A DNA stretch of 64,000 nucleotides from Bacillus sp. FJAT-42376 (GCF_003816055.1 NZ_CP033906.1:3286001-3350000); one strand, 5' to 3'; shown: positions 12,601 to 22,281, numbered from the stretch's first letter. Made by a program: numbers and translations. The notes: a model not told the origin generated them from the letters alone.

Positions 12601-13416
12601 TTAAGATTGAAGGGCTTCTTCAAGATTTATGGTATGCACACTTTCGATGGCTTCTCCAAACCATTTTGATGCAAAATCCTGAAATAGATCACGAGGGCCT
12701 GTTGTGAAAAATTGATGATGCTTTACGCCATCCGTCTCATTTAAGGCTTGATGATAGGAAAGGATGGTACTGACTTCCCTTGCTGTTTCATCACCTGAGG
12801 AAATGACTTTTACTTCCGGACCCATATACTCTTCGATAAGCGGCCTCAAAACCGGATAGTGTGTGCATCCAAGAATGAGGGAATCCAGTGAAAGATTTTT
12901 AAGCGGGTAAAGGGTTTGCTTAACGATTTCCCTGGCGAGCTCCCCTTCAAAATTCCCGCTCTCCACAAGAGGAACAAATTCCGGACACGCGAGACTTTCT
13001 ACCTCCACTGATTCTTTTAAAGCTTTCAGTGCTTCGACGTACGCCCCGCTTTGAATAGTATTCGAAGTCCCAATCACACCGATCCGCTGGTTTTTCTTGA
13101 GCTTAATCGCCGTTCTGGCTCCTGGCTGAATAACCCCGATGACCGGAATGTCCACTTGGCTTTTTATCTTTTCGAGAGCAATCGCAGTCGCCGTATTGCA
13201 GGCAATAACAAGCATTTTTATATGATGGGCCGACAGCAGGTAATTGGTCATTTCCCATGTATACTGCAAAACTTGCGATGCAGGACGGGGGCCGTATGGA
13301 CAGCGCTGGCTGTCACCCAGATAAATTAATTCTTCTTTAGGCAGCTGCCTCATCATTTCCTTCGCTACAGTCATGCCGCCTATCCCTGAATCAATAACTC
13401 CAATCGGTCTATTCAA
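12601..13416 (-). CDS. murI: MurI/RacE, glutamate racemase
   Basis: This 271-aa cofactor-independent racemase supplies D-glutamate for peptidoglycan. The N-terminus has [15 protein letters not shown]. The two catalytic cysteines are C73 in IACNTATA and C184 in LGCTHYPVL, each in its family motif. The start is TTG at 13416, with a GAGGCGA ribosome-binding site. It follows ysmB by 9 nt, so the two are probably co-transcribed, as in B. subtilis (racE). Confidence 0.96.
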   Translation of the reverse strand: MNRPIGVIDSGIGGMTVAKEMMRQLPKEELIYLGDSQRCPYGPRPASQVLQYTWEMTNYLLSAHHIKMLVIACNTATAIALEKIKSQVDIPVIGVIQPGARTAIKLKKNQRIGVIGTSNTIQSGAYVEALKALKESVEVESLACPEFVPLVESGNFEGELAREIVKQTLYPLKNLSLDSLILGCTHYPVLRPLIEEYMGPEVKVISSGDETAREVSTILSYHQALNETDGVKHHQFFTTGPRDLFQDFASKWFGEAIESVHTINLEEALQS

Positions 13417-13425
13417 AAAATCGCC

Positions 13426-13881
13426 TCATTCTTCATTCATTTCCTGTTGCAGTTTATTCAGCAGACGTTCAAAAGTGAGCCTTTCGGACTCATCAAAGTG
13501 AATGAGAAGTTCATTCAAATAGTCCTGCCTTTTTACGATGACCTCTTCAATGATTCTTTCTCCTTCTTCAAGAAGATGGACCCTTACAACCCTCCGGTCA
13601 TTTCCATCCCTGATTCGCACAACAAAATTTGCCTTCTCCATGCGGTCAACGAGATCGGTCGTTGTACTGCACGCTAAATACATGCGGCCCGCCAGGTCTC
13701 CCACTGTCATATCGCCGTAGTCCAGAAGCCATTGAAGAGCAACAAACTGCGGCGGAGTAATTTTATATTGGTTAAGTATTTCTCTGCCCTTTTGTTTAAT
13801 ATTCCCCGAAATCCGCCTGAGCGCCTTTTCGATATCCGCTACATGGCCATTTCCAGAAGGTTTATCTTTTATCATGCCCAT
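13426..13881 (-). CDS. ysmB: YsmB, MarR-family transcriptional regulator
   Basis: This 151-aa protein has a winged helix-turn-helix of the MarR type. The recognition region is MTVGDLAGRMYLACSTTTDL, followed by the wing with RDGNDRRVVRV, and both ends form the dimerisation helices. Its target genes and ligand are unknown. The first ATG (13881) and the one two codons later are both possible starts. It lies upstream of murI in a probable two-gene unit. Confidence 0.88.
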   Translation of the reverse strand: MGMIKDKPSGNGHVADIEKALRRISGNIKQKGREILNQYKITPPQFVALQWLLDYGDMTVGDLAGRMYLACSTTTDLVDRMEKANFVVRIRDGNDRRVVRVHLLEEGERIIEEVIVKRQDYLNELLIHFDESERLTFERLLNKLQQEMNEE

Positions 13882-14064
13882 ACCCCGCTCATATGCATTA
13901 GAAACAATTATTCATACTGTTTCCCTCTGTTATTCTCCCCGTTTTTCTTTTAAATTGCAAGTCTTATAAAAACCTTTAGAAGAGAAGTTTTATCTTGCCG
14001 GACAGCGTTTTTCAGGCTGAAAAAATTCTTGAATTCCGGTAGCGGGCCGCCGTCCCGGTAGACA

Positions 14065-14100
14065 TAAAAAAGCCGGCGGTCCTTTGGGAAGGCCGGCCGG
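14065..14100 (-). terminator. Terminator after gerE
   Basis: A GC-rich hairpin (GGCCGGC and GCCGGC arms with an imperfect stem) is followed by TTTTTT on the minus strand, 8 nt after the gerE stop. Confidence 0.85.
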
Positions 14101-14107
14101 TCCTGAA

Positions 14108-14332
14108 TCAGAGCTCTAGTTCACCCATCCGAAGGAGCTCTACAACCGCTTGTGAACGCCCCTTGACTCCAAGCTTTTGCATCGCATTCGAAATATGGTT
14201 TCGAACTGTTTTTTCACTTATGAAGAGCTCTCCTGCTATTTCTTTTGTTGTTTTATCTTGAACCAATAGTTCGAATACTTCTCTTTCTCTTTTCGTGAGT
14301 AATGGCTTAGATTGAAACTCTTTGTCCTTCAA
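14108..14332 (-). CDS. gerE: GerE, late mother-cell transcription factor
   Basis: This 74-aa LuxR-type helix-turn-helix protein controls the last wave of sigma-K genes (coat and germination proteins). The HTH region [20 protein letters not shown] followed by [19 protein letters not shown] is almost the same as in B. subtilis. The start is TTG at 14332, as in B. subtilis gerE, with GGAGGG 10 nt upstream. It is a single-gene unit with a sigma-K-type promoter and its own terminator. Confidence 0.97.
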   Translation of the reverse strand: MKDKEFQSKPLLTKREREVFELLVQDKTTKEIAGELFISEKTVRNHISNAMQKLGVKGRSQAVVELLRMGELEL

Positions 14333-14395
14333 TTATTGTAACCCTCCTTGCTAGGTGAGAGCTGTGCTTGCACGTGGGTATCCGATTAGTCAAAA

Positions 14396-14424
14396 TATAG
14401 TATGTGCTTTTAAGCATAGCGGTG
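14396..14424 (-). promoter_or_regulatory. Sigma-K-type promoter of gerE
   Basis: On the minus strand CACC (14424-14421) and CATACTATA (14404-14396) are separated by 16 nt. This matches the sigma-K pattern of an AC-containing -35 and CATAnnnTA -10. It lies about 60 nt upstream of the gerE start. In B. subtilis gerE is transcribed by sigma-K. Confidence 0.75.
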
Positions 14425-14637
14425 ACTGAATTGAAGAATTGCAGCGTCCATTTTTATTATCACGCTTTTAGCATAGACTAAAGCCTTCCTTTCCGCTGCG
14501 TGGAAATCTGCATCCCTGTCAGCAAAAAAAGACCTGATGAACGGTTTCTTTTTCTGCTTCCCTATTCTTCCTCCATCCTTTGATAACGGCATTGAAAAAC
14601 AGTGGCACGGCAATCCCTCTGTAAGAATGGAATGCAC

Positions 14638-14670
14638 ACAAAAAAACCAGCCGGATAATCGGCTGGTTTT
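14638..14670 (-). terminator. Terminator after sdhB
   Basis: The hairpin AAAACCAGCCG-ATTAT-CGGCTGGTTTT type stem is followed by a T-run on the minus strand, just after the sdhB stop. The rest of the 342-nt gap to gerE holds the gerE promoter and nothing else I can recognise. B. subtilis has ysmA at this point, which is missing here. Confidence 0.9.
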
Positions 14671-14674
14671 ATAG

Positions 14675-15436
14675 TCAGGCTCTGTCGCTTCCAAAGAAAT
14701 TGCGGAAGGCCTGGAGATTTGTATCTCGGTTTAAAGCAGCTATAGAGGTTGTAAGCGGTATGCCTTTCGGACAGGACTGCACACAGTTTTGAGAGTTACC
14801 GCAGTCCTGAAGACCGCCGTCTCCCATTAAAGCATCAAGACGCTCTGATTTGTTCATAGCTCCTGTAGGATGGGCGTTGAACAAGCGGACTTGTGAGAGC
14901 GGAGCAGGTCCAATGAAGTTGGATTTGCTGTTTACATTCGGGCAGGCTTCCAGACAAACCCCGCAAGTCATGCATTTGGACAGCTCATACGCCCATTGGC
15001 GCTTTTTCTCCGGCATACGCGGTCCAGGACCAAGGTCATACGTTCCATCGATCGGAATCCACGCTTTTACTTTCTTAAGGGAATCAAACATTCTGCTGCG
15101 GTCTACTTGAAGATCGCGGACGACAGGGAATGTTTTCATCGGAGCAAGGCGGATCGGCTGCTCCAGTTTATCCACAAGGGCTGTACAGGACTGGCGCGGT
15201 TTCCCGTTAATTACCATTGAGCATGCACCGCACACTTCTTCCAGACAGTTCATATCCCATGTAATCGGAGTTGTTTTTTCCCCTTTGGCATTCACAGGAT
15301 TTCTTCTGATTTCCATTAGAGCTGAAATAACATTCATATTCGGCCGGTACTCAAGCTCAAATTCCTCATCATAAGGAGCGGCTTCAGGAGAATCCTGGCG
15401 CGAAATTACAAAACGAATGGTTTTTTTCTCACTCAT
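14675..15436 (-). CDS. sdhB: SdhB, succinate dehydrogenase iron-sulfur subunit
   Basis: This 253-aa subunit carries electrons from SdhA FAD to the SdhC haems through three clusters. The [2Fe-2S] ligands are in CLEEVCGACSM, and the [4Fe-4S] and [3Fe-4S] ligands are in CMTCGVCLEACP and NCVQSCPKG. The ATG at 15436 overlaps the sdhA stop as ATGA. It is the last gene of sdhCAB and is followed by a strong terminator. Confidence 0.97.
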   Translation of the reverse strand: MSEKKTIRFVISRQDSPEAAPYDEEFELEYRPNMNVISALMEIRRNPVNAKGEKTTPITWDMNCLEEVCGACSMVINGKPRQSCTALVDKLEQPIRLAPMKTFPVVRDLQVDRSRMFDSLKKVKAWIPIDGTYDLGPGPRMPEKKRQWAYELSKCMTCGVCLEACPNVNSKSNFIGPAPLSQVRLFNAHPTGAMNKSERLDALMGDGGLQDCGNSQNCVQSCPKGIPLTTSIAALNRDTNLQAFRNFFGSDRA

Positions 15437-17196
15437 GCTTTTGCTCCTTTCTTCTTGGAATAATCCCTTTTCCTAGGTGCAATCAGGGATGTATCCACTT
15501 CTTCGTAGTGGAGTGCAGGCGCTTCGTGGTCGCCGGTGAATTTCGCCATTGTTGTTTTCAGGAAGTCTTCATCATTCCGTTCAGGAAAGTCAGGCTTGTA
15601 ATGGGCACCGCGGCTTTCATTACGGTTATATGCACCGAGTACAATCGTACGGGAAAGATTGAGCATATTTTTCAGCTGGCGGGTAAAGGCAGCCCCCTGA
15701 TTGCTCCATTTTGCCGTATCGTTAATATTGATGCGGTCATAGCGCTGGATCAATTCCTGAATTTTCTCGTCTGTTTCCAGAAGTTTATCGTTGTAGCGGA
15801 CTACCGTCGCATTTGCGGTCATCCATTCGCCAAGCTCTCTGTGAAGAACATAAGCATTTTCATTTCCGTCCATGCTCATAATTCCTTCCCATTTCGCCTG
15901 CTCTTCTTTTTCATGCCGTTCAAATACGCTGGAAGGCATATCCTCTGCATAGCTTTCAAGTCCTTGAATATATCTCGCAGCGCTCGGACCCGCTACCATT
16001 CCTCCGTAAATCGCAGAAAGAAGGGAGTTAGCCCCAAGACGGTTGGCTCCATGCATGGAGTAGTCACATTCACCCGCTGCGAACAATCCCGGAATGTTGG
16101 TCATCTGGTCATAATCAACCCATAAACCGCCCATTGAATAATGAACAGCAGGGAATATTTTCATCGGAACTTTACGCGGATCGTCTCCCATGAATTTTTC
16201 ATAGATTTCTATAATTCCGCCAAGCTTGATATCAAGCTCTTTCGGATCCTTATGGGAAAGATCCAGATAAACCATGTTTTCTCCGTTGATGCCAAGCTTC
16301 TGATTCACACATACATCGAAAATTTCTCTTGTGGCAATATCCCTCGGTACAAGGTTGCCGTACGCAGGATATTTTTCTTCAAGGAAATACCAAGGCTTCC
16401 CGTCCTTATACGTCCACACGCGTCCGCCTTCACCGCGGGCTGATTCACTCATCAGACGCAGCTTATCATCTCCAGGGATGGCCGTCGGATGGATCTGGAT
16501 AAATTCTGCGTTGGAGTAGTATGCACCCTGCTGATAAACAATTGAGGCTGCAGATCCTGTATTAATCACAGAGTTCGTTGATTTTCCAAAAACAATTCCA
16601 GGTCCGCCGGTCGCCATTATAACAGCGTCGGAACGGAACGATTTAATCTCCATAGAAGAAAGATTCTGAGCTGTAATACCCCGGCATACACGGTCATCAT
16701 CGATTACCGCTCCAAGGAACTCCCATCCTTCAAACTTTCTGACAAGCCCGGCCACCTCATAGCGGCGCACTTGCTCATCCAAAGCATATAAAAGCTGCTG
16801 GCCGGTCGTGGCACCGGCAAACGCGGTACGGTGATGCTGGGTTCCTCCAAAACGGCGGAAATCGAGCAACCCTTCCGGTGTCCTGTTGAACATAACGCCC
16901 ATACGGTCAAGCAGATGAATAATGGAAGGTGCTGCTTCGCACATCGCTTTAACAGGAGGCTGATTCGCGAGGAAATCCCCTCCGTATACCGTGTCATCAA
17001 AATGTTCCCAAGGAGAATCCCCTTCTCCTTTTGTATTCACCGCTCCATTGATTCCGCCCTGCGCGCACACTGAGTGAGAACGCTTTACAGGAACCAATGA
17101 GAACAGATCGACACTGACTCCTTTTTCGGCAGCCTTTATAGTAGCCATCAGCCCGGCCAAACCGCCGCCGACGATAATTACACGATTGTTGTTCAT
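15433..17196 (-). CDS. sdhA: SdhA, succinate dehydrogenase flavoprotein subunit
   Basis: This 587-aa catalytic subunit oxidises succinate to fumarate. The N-terminal FAD motif VIIVGGGLAGLMATI is followed by H41 in RSHSVCAQGG, the histidine that binds FAD covalently in the B. subtilis enzyme. The dicarboxylate site is seen around HPTAIPGDDKL and SARGEGGRVW. The ATG at 17196 lies 31 nt after sdhC. The enzyme is of the Gram-positive type, working with a single diheme membrane anchor. Confidence 0.98.
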   Translation of the reverse strand: MNNNRVIIVGGGLAGLMATIKAAEKGVSVDLFSLVPVKRSHSVCAQGGINGAVNTKGEGDSPWEHFDDTVYGGDFLANQPPVKAMCEAAPSIIHLLDRMGVMFNRTPEGLLDFRRFGGTQHHRTAFAGATTGQQLLYALDEQVRRYEVAGLVRKFEGWEFLGAVIDDDRVCRGITAQNLSSMEIKSFRSDAVIMATGGPGIVFGKSTNSVINTGSAASIVYQQGAYYSNAEFIQIHPTAIPGDDKLRLMSESARGEGGRVWTYKDGKPWYFLEEKYPAYGNLVPRDIATREIFDVCVNQKLGINGENMVYLDLSHKDPKELDIKLGGIIEIYEKFMGDDPRKVPMKIFPAVHYSMGGLWVDYDQMTNIPGLFAAGECDYSMHGANRLGANSLLSAIYGGMVAGPSAARYIQGLESYAEDMPSSVFERHEKEEQAKWEGIMSMDGNENAYVLHRELGEWMTANATVVRYNDKLLETDEKIQELIQRYDRININDTAKWSNQGAAFTRQLKNMLNLSRTIVLGAYNRNESRGAHYKPDFPERNDEDFLKTTMAKFTGDHEAPALHYEEVDTSLIAPRKRDYSKKKGAKA

Positions 17197-17227
17197 CTAG
17201 CCCACTCCCTTGATTGACGTGTTCTCT

Positions 17228-17836
17228 TTATACGAATGCAAAGATTGAAGTAACACCTACATAAGCCAAAGCGGCGAAGATAGCCAGTGTTACATAAGTA
17301 GAAATAAGCTGCGAACGAGGAGTTACAGTAATTCCCCATGTAACGCAGAAAGACCAGAGGCCATTCGCGAAATGGAAGACAGTGGAAATGATACCGATCA
17401 CATAAAATGCGACCATCCACGGATTGCTTAAAATATTTTCCATCATTGAAAAGTTGACTTCTGCACCAAACGCAGCCGCAATTCTTGTTTCCCAGACATG
17501 CCAGGCAACGAATACGAATGTGACGATACCGGTTACACGCTGAAGGACAAACATCCAGTTTCTGAAATAGCTGTAGCGGGAAGCATTATTTTTCGCCGTA
17601 AAAGCAATATAAACACCATAAATAGCATGGAATAATAGCGGCAGGAAAATGATTACCGTCTCAAGCACAATCCTGAATGGAAGGCTTTCCATAAAATGAG
17701 CAGCATCATTAAATGCTTGTTCTCCCCTAGTAGCAAAGTTGTTAACGACAAGATGCTGAATCAGGAAGATTCCAACAGGAATAACCCCCAGCAGCGAGTG
17801 CAGTCTGCGCACCGCAAACTCCTTATTACCAGCCAT
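17228..17836 (-). CDS. sdhC: SdhC, succinate dehydrogenase cytochrome b558 subunit
   Basis: This 202-aa protein has five membrane helices and anchors SdhAB. The histidines H28, H70, H113 and H155 fall at the same positions as the four haem ligands described for B. subtilis SdhC, so the diheme arrangement is conserved. H13 is also present. The ATG at 17836 follows AGGGGG. It is the first gene of sdhCAB. Confidence 0.97.
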   Translation of the reverse strand: MAGNKEFAVRRLHSLLGVIPVGIFLIQHLVVNNFATRGEQAFNDAAHFMESLPFRIVLETVIIFLPLLFHAIYGVYIAFTAKNNASRYSYFRNWMFVLQRVTGIVTFVFVAWHVWETRIAAAFGAEVNFSMMENILSNPWMVAFYVIGIISTVFHFANGLWSFCVTWGITVTPRSQLISTYVTLAIFAALAYVGVTSIFAFV

Positions 17837-18263
17837 AAATCCTTTACCCCCTAATCAAAGTTAATCTAGTTTTTATCGGGTTTCTCCTATCCCCATTTTC
17901 CAGCCTGGAACATGAGAGGATTAGTCATGGCAAGCTATTAAAATAGCATTTCTTCCCAACTTATTTCCCGAAATCGCTGTCTTTTTCACTCACTTAAAGG
18001 ATTGTGGGAAGCAAGACTTTCAATCTGGTTTTCTATTATTGGAAACTTTTGACTAACCGCCGTTCCACCTTGTTATAAACTGATAAAATGTGACAAATTC
18101 ATTTTACTCCTAACCTTTTGGAGCGTCAAGAAAACGTGTTCATAAATTATAATTTTCGGAATTGTCATCGATTTTAACAAAATTAATTTTATTAATATAT
18201 TGAAATATAGAAGAAACTATGGATGGGCTCCTCCAGTAAAGGGGGACCTCTGTTATTTCATTG
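17837..18263 (-). other. Upstream region of sdhCAB with no assigned gene
   Basis: This 427-nt, mostly A+T-rich stretch must hold the sdh promoter and leader. I did not find a convincing -35/-10 pair or a catabolite-response element. In B. subtilis the sdhC leader is a target of the small RNA FsrA, but no such site can be shown by reading alone. Confidence 0.3.
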
Positions 18264-18365
18264 TCATCGAAATGTAAAAATCGGATAAATCCCTTTAGCG
18301 TGCGGAACATGGGCTTTCCTTGCTTTTTTAAAGCAATCGGCGCTTGGATCTTCCTTATATTTCAT
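18264..18365 (-). CDS. Possible 33-aa small protein of unknown function
   Basis: An ATG at 18365 is preceded by a very good ribosome-binding site (GGGGGG, 6 nt upstream) and opens 33 codons to TGA. The product is basic, begins MKYKEDPSADCFKKARKAHV and ends with an aromatic IYPIFTFR tail. It has one cysteine, no membrane segment and no family that I know. It is divergent from yslB and about 430 nt upstream of sdhC. A chance frame is possible at this length. Confidence 0.4.
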   Translation of the reverse strand: MKYKEDPSADCFKKARKAHVPHAKGIYPIFTFR

Positions 18366-18419
18366 GTTAATCCCCCCTGTTCTTGATATATAATGAATTT
18401 TAGAAAGAGGGGAAAGAAT

Positions 18420-18875
18420 ATGAAAAATATCCGTAATCAGGTAGAAGCAGATGCATTGGAAGAGCTGCATGTCCCTGCATTTGGGCATGAGCTGCTTCGT
18501 GAAGTGCTGCTTCCTGAGATCCTTGGACAGGAATATCCGTCCATGCTTTATTGGGCTGGCAGAAAGCTTGCCAGACACTACCCGCTTGAAACAGCTGAAG
18601 AACTGCCTCAGTTTTTTGCTCTTGCAGGCTGGGGAACACTCTCCCTTATACATAGGAAACAAGGCGAAATGGAATTTGAATTGTCTTCAGACCTTATCGA
18701 TGCGCGCTTCAAATCTCAGAAAGAGCCTTCCTTCCAGCTTGAAGCGGGATTTTTAGCCGAACAGGTACAGACAATAGGAAAACATGCGGCAGAAGCCTAT
18801 GAACAAGTGAAGCGGCGCTCTGGAAAAGTGATGTTAACAGTGAAGTGGGACAAAAAAGACCAGATTGATGAGTAA
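18420..18875 (+). CDS. yslB: YslB, DUF2507-family protein
   Basis: This 151-aa soluble protein of unknown function is conserved next to sdhC and lysC in Bacillus. I place the start at ATG 18420 (MKNIRNQVEADALEEL) behind AGAAAGAGGGG rather than an ATG nine codons earlier. A TATAAT at 18389-18394 is a likely -10, with a poor -35. The fold appears related to the V4R/bacteriochlorophyll-reductase-like small-molecule-binding domains, but this is only an inference from memory. It converges on lysC, sharing a bidirectional terminator. Confidence 0.85.
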   Translation: MKNIRNQVEADALEELHVPAFGHELLREVLLPEILGQEYPSMLYWAGRKLARHYPLETAEELPQFFALAGWGTLSLIHRKQGEMEFELSSDLIDARFKSQKEPSFQLEAGFLAEQVQTIGKHAAEAYEQVKRRSGKVMLTVKWDKKDQIDE

Positions 18876-18916
18876 GCAAAAAAACAGGCACACCGTCGGC
18901 TGCCTGTTTTTTTGTT
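18876..18916. terminator. Bidirectional terminator between yslB and lysC
   Basis: An 11-bp stem (AAAAACAGGCA and TGCCTGTTTTT) has T-runs on both sides, so it can end both convergent transcripts. Confidence 0.9.
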
Positions 18917-18920
18917 TTTA

Positions 18921-20150
18921 TTAAACGGATGCTCTTTGCCCGGACAGTTCGAATGCTTCATGCAAAGCTTCTACTGCACGAACCATATCCTCCTGTTCAA
19001 TGACAGTGGAAACTTTAATTTCAGATGTACTGACCATTTTCACCTGAATCCCCTCATTCGAAAGAACCGTGAACATTCCGGCTGCCACCCCCGGATTGGA
19101 AACCATTCCAGATCCGACGATGGAAACTTTGGACAATCCTTTTTCAGATTCGATTTTCTTGAATTTCAATTGAGACTTATGGGTTTCCAGCACTTCAATC
19201 GTTTCTTCGAGATCATTCGTTTTTACAGAAAAGGAGATTGACGCATTCTCTTTATCAGTAAGACTCTGAATAATAATATCCACATTTACTCCATGCTCCG
19301 CAAGGGTAGAAAATATAGTAGAAAGGGTACTTAGGTTATTCGGAAGGCCGCATACTGAAACCCTTGTGACCTGATCCTCAAATGCAATGCCTTTAACAAT
19401 TAAATTTTCTTCCAACGTACTTTCCTCCTCAATTAGCGTTCCGCGCTCATCGTGCATACTGGATCGAACTTCTAATGCTACGTTATAATTTTTTGCAAAT
19501 TCAACGGCTCTCGGGTGCAGGACACCGGCTCCAAGGTTTGCCAGTTCAAGCATTTCATCATAGGAAATCCCATCAAGCTTCCGGGCTCCGCTAATAAAAC
19601 GGGGATCCGTTGTAAAAACACCGGTCACATCTGTATAGATGTCGCATTTATCAGCTTTCAGCGCTGCGGCGAGAGCAACCGCTGTCGTATCTGAACCGCC
19701 GCGGCCCAAAGTCGTAATTTCGCCGTTTTCATCTTTTCCCTGAAAACCGGCTGCTACAACAATCCGTCCTTGTGCGAGCTCCTCAGAGATCCTGTCATCT
19801 TCGATTTTTGTAATTCTCGCATTTCCATGACGGGCTTCTGTCAGGATTCCTGCCTGTCCGCCTGTAAAAGAAACGGCATCATATCCTCTCTCCTGAAGAG
19901 CCATCGTCAAAAGAGAAATTGTTATCTGCTCGCCTGTAGTCAGCAGCATATCCATTTCTCTTTTGCTCGGTTTAGACGTAATCTCTTCTGCAAGTGAAAC
20001 GAGCTGATCTGTGGTTTTCCCCATCGCTGATACGACAACCACGATGTCATGACCCTTTTCCTTTTCCTGAATCACCCTGTTTGCAACATTCAAAATTCTC
20101 TCTACAGATCCCACGGAAGTTCCGCCGAATTTTTGTACAATCAGTCCCAC
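18921..20150 (-). CDS. lysC: LysC, lysine-sensitive aspartokinase II (alpha, with internal beta start)
   Basis: This 409-aa kinase phosphorylates aspartate, the first step to lysine. The N-terminus has VQKFGGTSV, and ATGE-type and GRGGSDTTAVALA motifs follow. Two ACT domains from about residue 265 bind lysine. The start is GTG at 20150 behind AAAGGAG. As in B. subtilis, a beta subunit (164 aa) may be made from an internal in-frame start. Here a TTG at 19415 is preceded by GAGGAGG at 19430-19424 with good spacing. The gene lies under a lysine riboswitch. Confidence 0.96.
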   Translation of the reverse strand: MGLIVQKFGGTSVGSVERILNVANRVIQEKEKGHDIVVVVSAMGKTTDQLVSLAEEITSKPSKREMDMLLTTGEQITISLLTMALQERGYDAVSFTGGQAGILTEARHGNARITKIEDDRISEELAQGRIVVAAGFQGKDENGEITTLGRGGSDTTAVALAAALKADKCDIYTDVTGVFTTDPRFISGARKLDGISYDEMLELANLGAGVLHPRAVEFAKNYNVALEVRSSMHDERGTLIEEESTLEENLIVKGIAFEDQVTRVSVCGLPNNLSTLSTIFSTLAEHGVNVDIIIQSLTDKENASISFSVKTNDLEETIEVLETHKSQLKFKKIESEKGLSKVSIVGSGMVSNPGVAAGMFTVLSNEGIQVKMVSTSEIKVSTVIEQEDMVRAVEALHEAFELSGQRASV

Positions 20151-20202
20151 GCGTTATCGCTCCTTTGATCAATGTAAATCGCAAGTTCAAACGTTAGAGG
20201 CC

Positions 20203-20450
20203 AAAATAAAAAGCAATGAGACAGGAATCTCATTGCTTGCATAAACGAAAAAGTTCTTCGTCGATACAATGAGATAGCTCTCCAAGATTTAATCTTGACA
20301 GCCCTGCATTTATTCAATGCAAAACCAGAAGAACCAGCAATGGCACTCTTTCTTCTTCGGCGACGCTCCCCTTTCAGCATACGTAAACGGAATCCATTTT
20401 CCTGTTTATGCTTACTCTTGAAGTTCGCACCTCTATCGTCATTTAACGAA
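20203..20450 (-). promoter_or_regulatory. Lysine riboswitch (L-box) of lysC
   Basis: The minus strand reads GATAGAGGTGCGAACTTC, then GGAAAATGGATTCC, CTGAAAGGGGAGCGTCGCCG, GGGCTGTCAAGA and TTGGAGAGCTATCTC, all hallmarks of the L-box aptamer in the right order. A terminator hairpin (AGCAATGAGA-...-TCTCATTGCT then TTTTT) ends it at about 20203-20240. Lysine binding should favour termination and so reduce lysC expression. Confidence 0.97.
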
Positions 20451-20477
20451 CTAAACGACCGTATTAAATTAGTTTGT

Positions 20478-20506
20478 ATTGTAGCAAACGTTTGGAAAAA
20501 GCACAA
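20478..20506 (-). promoter_or_regulatory. Sigma-A promoter of lysC
   Basis: TTGTGC (20506-20501), 17 nt and TACAAT (20483-20478) on the minus strand lie just upstream of the L-box, directly after the uvrC stop. Confidence 0.65.
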
Positions 20507-20508
20507 GG

Positions 20509-22281
20509 CTATTCTTTTAATTTTTCATAAATCAGCTCTGCCGTTGCATAAGGGACCCCCGCTTCTTTAATTTGTTCTACTGTAGCTTCTTTCATTTTTT
20601 TGACTGATCCAAAATGCTTAAGCAGCATTTTTCTCCGTTTCTCCCCAATGCCCGGAATTTCATCAAGTACAGAGGTAATGGCATTTTTCCCGCGGACCTG
20701 ACGGTGAAAGGTAATGGCAAAACGGTGGACCTCATCCTGAATGCGCTGCAGAAGGTAGAACTCCTGCGAGTTCCTTTCGAGTGTTACCAATTCAAGTGGA
20801 TCCCCAATCATCAGATTGGAAGTCCGGTGCTTATCATCTTTAACAAGTCCTGCAACAGGAATTTCAAGGGACAATTCATTTTCAAGGACATCTTTCGCCG
20901 CTGAAATCTGTCCTTTTCCTCCATCAATCACAATGAGATCCGGAAGCGGAAGGTTTTCTTTCAATGCGCGTGAATACCTTCTTCTGACGACTTCCCTCAT
21001 CGATTCATAATCATCGGGTCCTGTTACTGTCCTGATTTTATATTTACGGTACTCTTTCTTTGCGGGTTTTCCATCAATAAATACAATCATGGCCGAAACA
21101 GGATCCGTTCCCTGAATATTGGAATTATCAAACGCCTCAATTCGCACAGGAACGGATATCCCTATTTTCTCACCTAGATTTTCAATGGCTTTGATCGTCC
21201 GCTCTTCATCCCTTTCAATAAGGGAAAACTTCTCCCCTAAGGCGATCTTTGCGTTCTTATGGGCAAGCAAGAGCAAATCCTTTTTCGCTCCGCGTTTCGG
21301 CTGGAGAGCCCTGATATTGAGCAGCTGCTCCGCCATTGCTGCATCGGCGCTGTCGGGAATCATGATTTCTTTCGGCAAAAAATGGCTGCTCTGCTGATAA
21401 AATTGGCCAAGGAATGTCAAAAATTCTTCATCGGGTTCATTATAAATAGGGAACATTGAAACATCCCGTTCGATCAGTTTCCCCTGACGGACGAAGAATA
21501 CCTGTACACACATCCAGCCTTTGTCAAAGGCATACGCAAATACATCCCTGTCTACAAAGTCCGTCATCGACATTTTTTGCTTTTCCATTGTCGCTTCAAT
21601 ATGCACAATCTGATCTCTGTATTCCTTCGCTCTTTCAAAATCCATTGATTCCGATGCTTTATACATTTTATCCGTTAAGTCCGATTTGATTTCTTTATAC
21701 CCGCCATTCAGAAACCGGCTGATATCATCCACCATTTTCCGGTTCGTCTCCGCAGTCACATCATAAACACACGGGGCCAGACACTGTCCCATGTGGTAAT
21801 AGAGGCAGACGCGGTCCGGCATACTGTTGCATTTCCGAAGCGGATAAAGCCGGTCCAAAAGCTTTTTCGTTTCCCGCGCAGCCTGAACATTGGGATAAGG
21901 ACCAAAATATTTCCCTTTGTCCTTTTTAATTTTTCTCGTAACAATGAGACGGGGGTGCTGCTCCCCTGTAATTTTAATAAAAGGGAAAGATTTGTCATCC
22001 TTCAGCATGACATTATATTTAGGATCATACTTCTTAATTAAATTCATTTCCAGAATGAGCGCTTCAATATTGGAGGACGTTACAATGTATTCAAAGTCCT
22101 CTATCTCATTCACAAGCCTCTGCGTCTTCCCATCATGAGAACCGCTGAAATAAGATCGGACGCGGTTTTTCAATACCTTCGCTTTGCCGACATAAATAAT
22201 GGTTCCCTGCCTGTCTTTCATTAAGTAGCAGCCTGGCTGATCGGGAAGGAGGGCTAATTTTTCTCTAATCCTGTCTTTCAT
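20509..22281 (-). CDS. uvrC: UvrC, excinuclease ABC subunit C
   Basis: This 590-aa nuclease makes both incisions around DNA lesions in the UvrABC system. The N-terminal GIY-YIG domain ([19 protein letters not shown]), the UVR motif that contacts UvrB (about residues 195-235), the RNase-H-like 5' nuclease domain and the C-terminal helix-hairpin-helix ([18 protein letters not shown]) are all present. The ATG at 22281 has only a weak ribosome-binding site (GGTGAA). It is separated from trxA by 346 nt. Confidence 0.97.
   Translation of the reverse strand: MKDRIREKLALLPDQPGCYLMKDRQGTIIYVGKAKVLKNRVRSYFSGSHDGKTQRLVNEIEDFEYIVTSSNIEALILEMNLIKKYDPKYNVMLKDDKSFPFIKITGEQHPRLIVTRKIKKDKGKYFGPYPNVQAARETKKLLDRLYPLRKCNSMPDRVCLYYHMGQCLAPCVYDVTAETNRKMVDDISRFLNGGYKEIKSDLTDKMYKASESMDFERAKEYRDQIVHIEATMEKQKMSMTDFVDRDVFAYAFDKGWMCVQVFFVRQGKLIERDVSMFPIYNEPDEEFLTFLGQFYQQSSHFLPKEIMIPDSADAAMAEQLLNIRALQPKRGAKKDLLLLAHKNAKIALGEKFSLIERDEERTIKAIENLGEKIGISVPVRIEAFDNSNIQGTDPVSAMIVFIDGKPAKKEYRKYKIRTVTGPDDYESMREVVRRRYSRALKENLPLPDLIVIDGGKGQISAAKDVLENELSLEIPVAGLVKDDKHRTSNLMIGDPLELVTLERNSQEFYLLQRIQDEVHRFAITFHRQVRGKNAITSVLDEIPGIGEKRRKMLLKHFGSVKKMKEATVEQIKEAGVPYATAELIYEKLKE

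Noticed and set aside
14410..14694. Minus-strand frame of 94 codons between gerE and sdhB
   Set aside because: It overlaps the sdhB terminator and the gerE promoter and lacks a ribosome-binding site.
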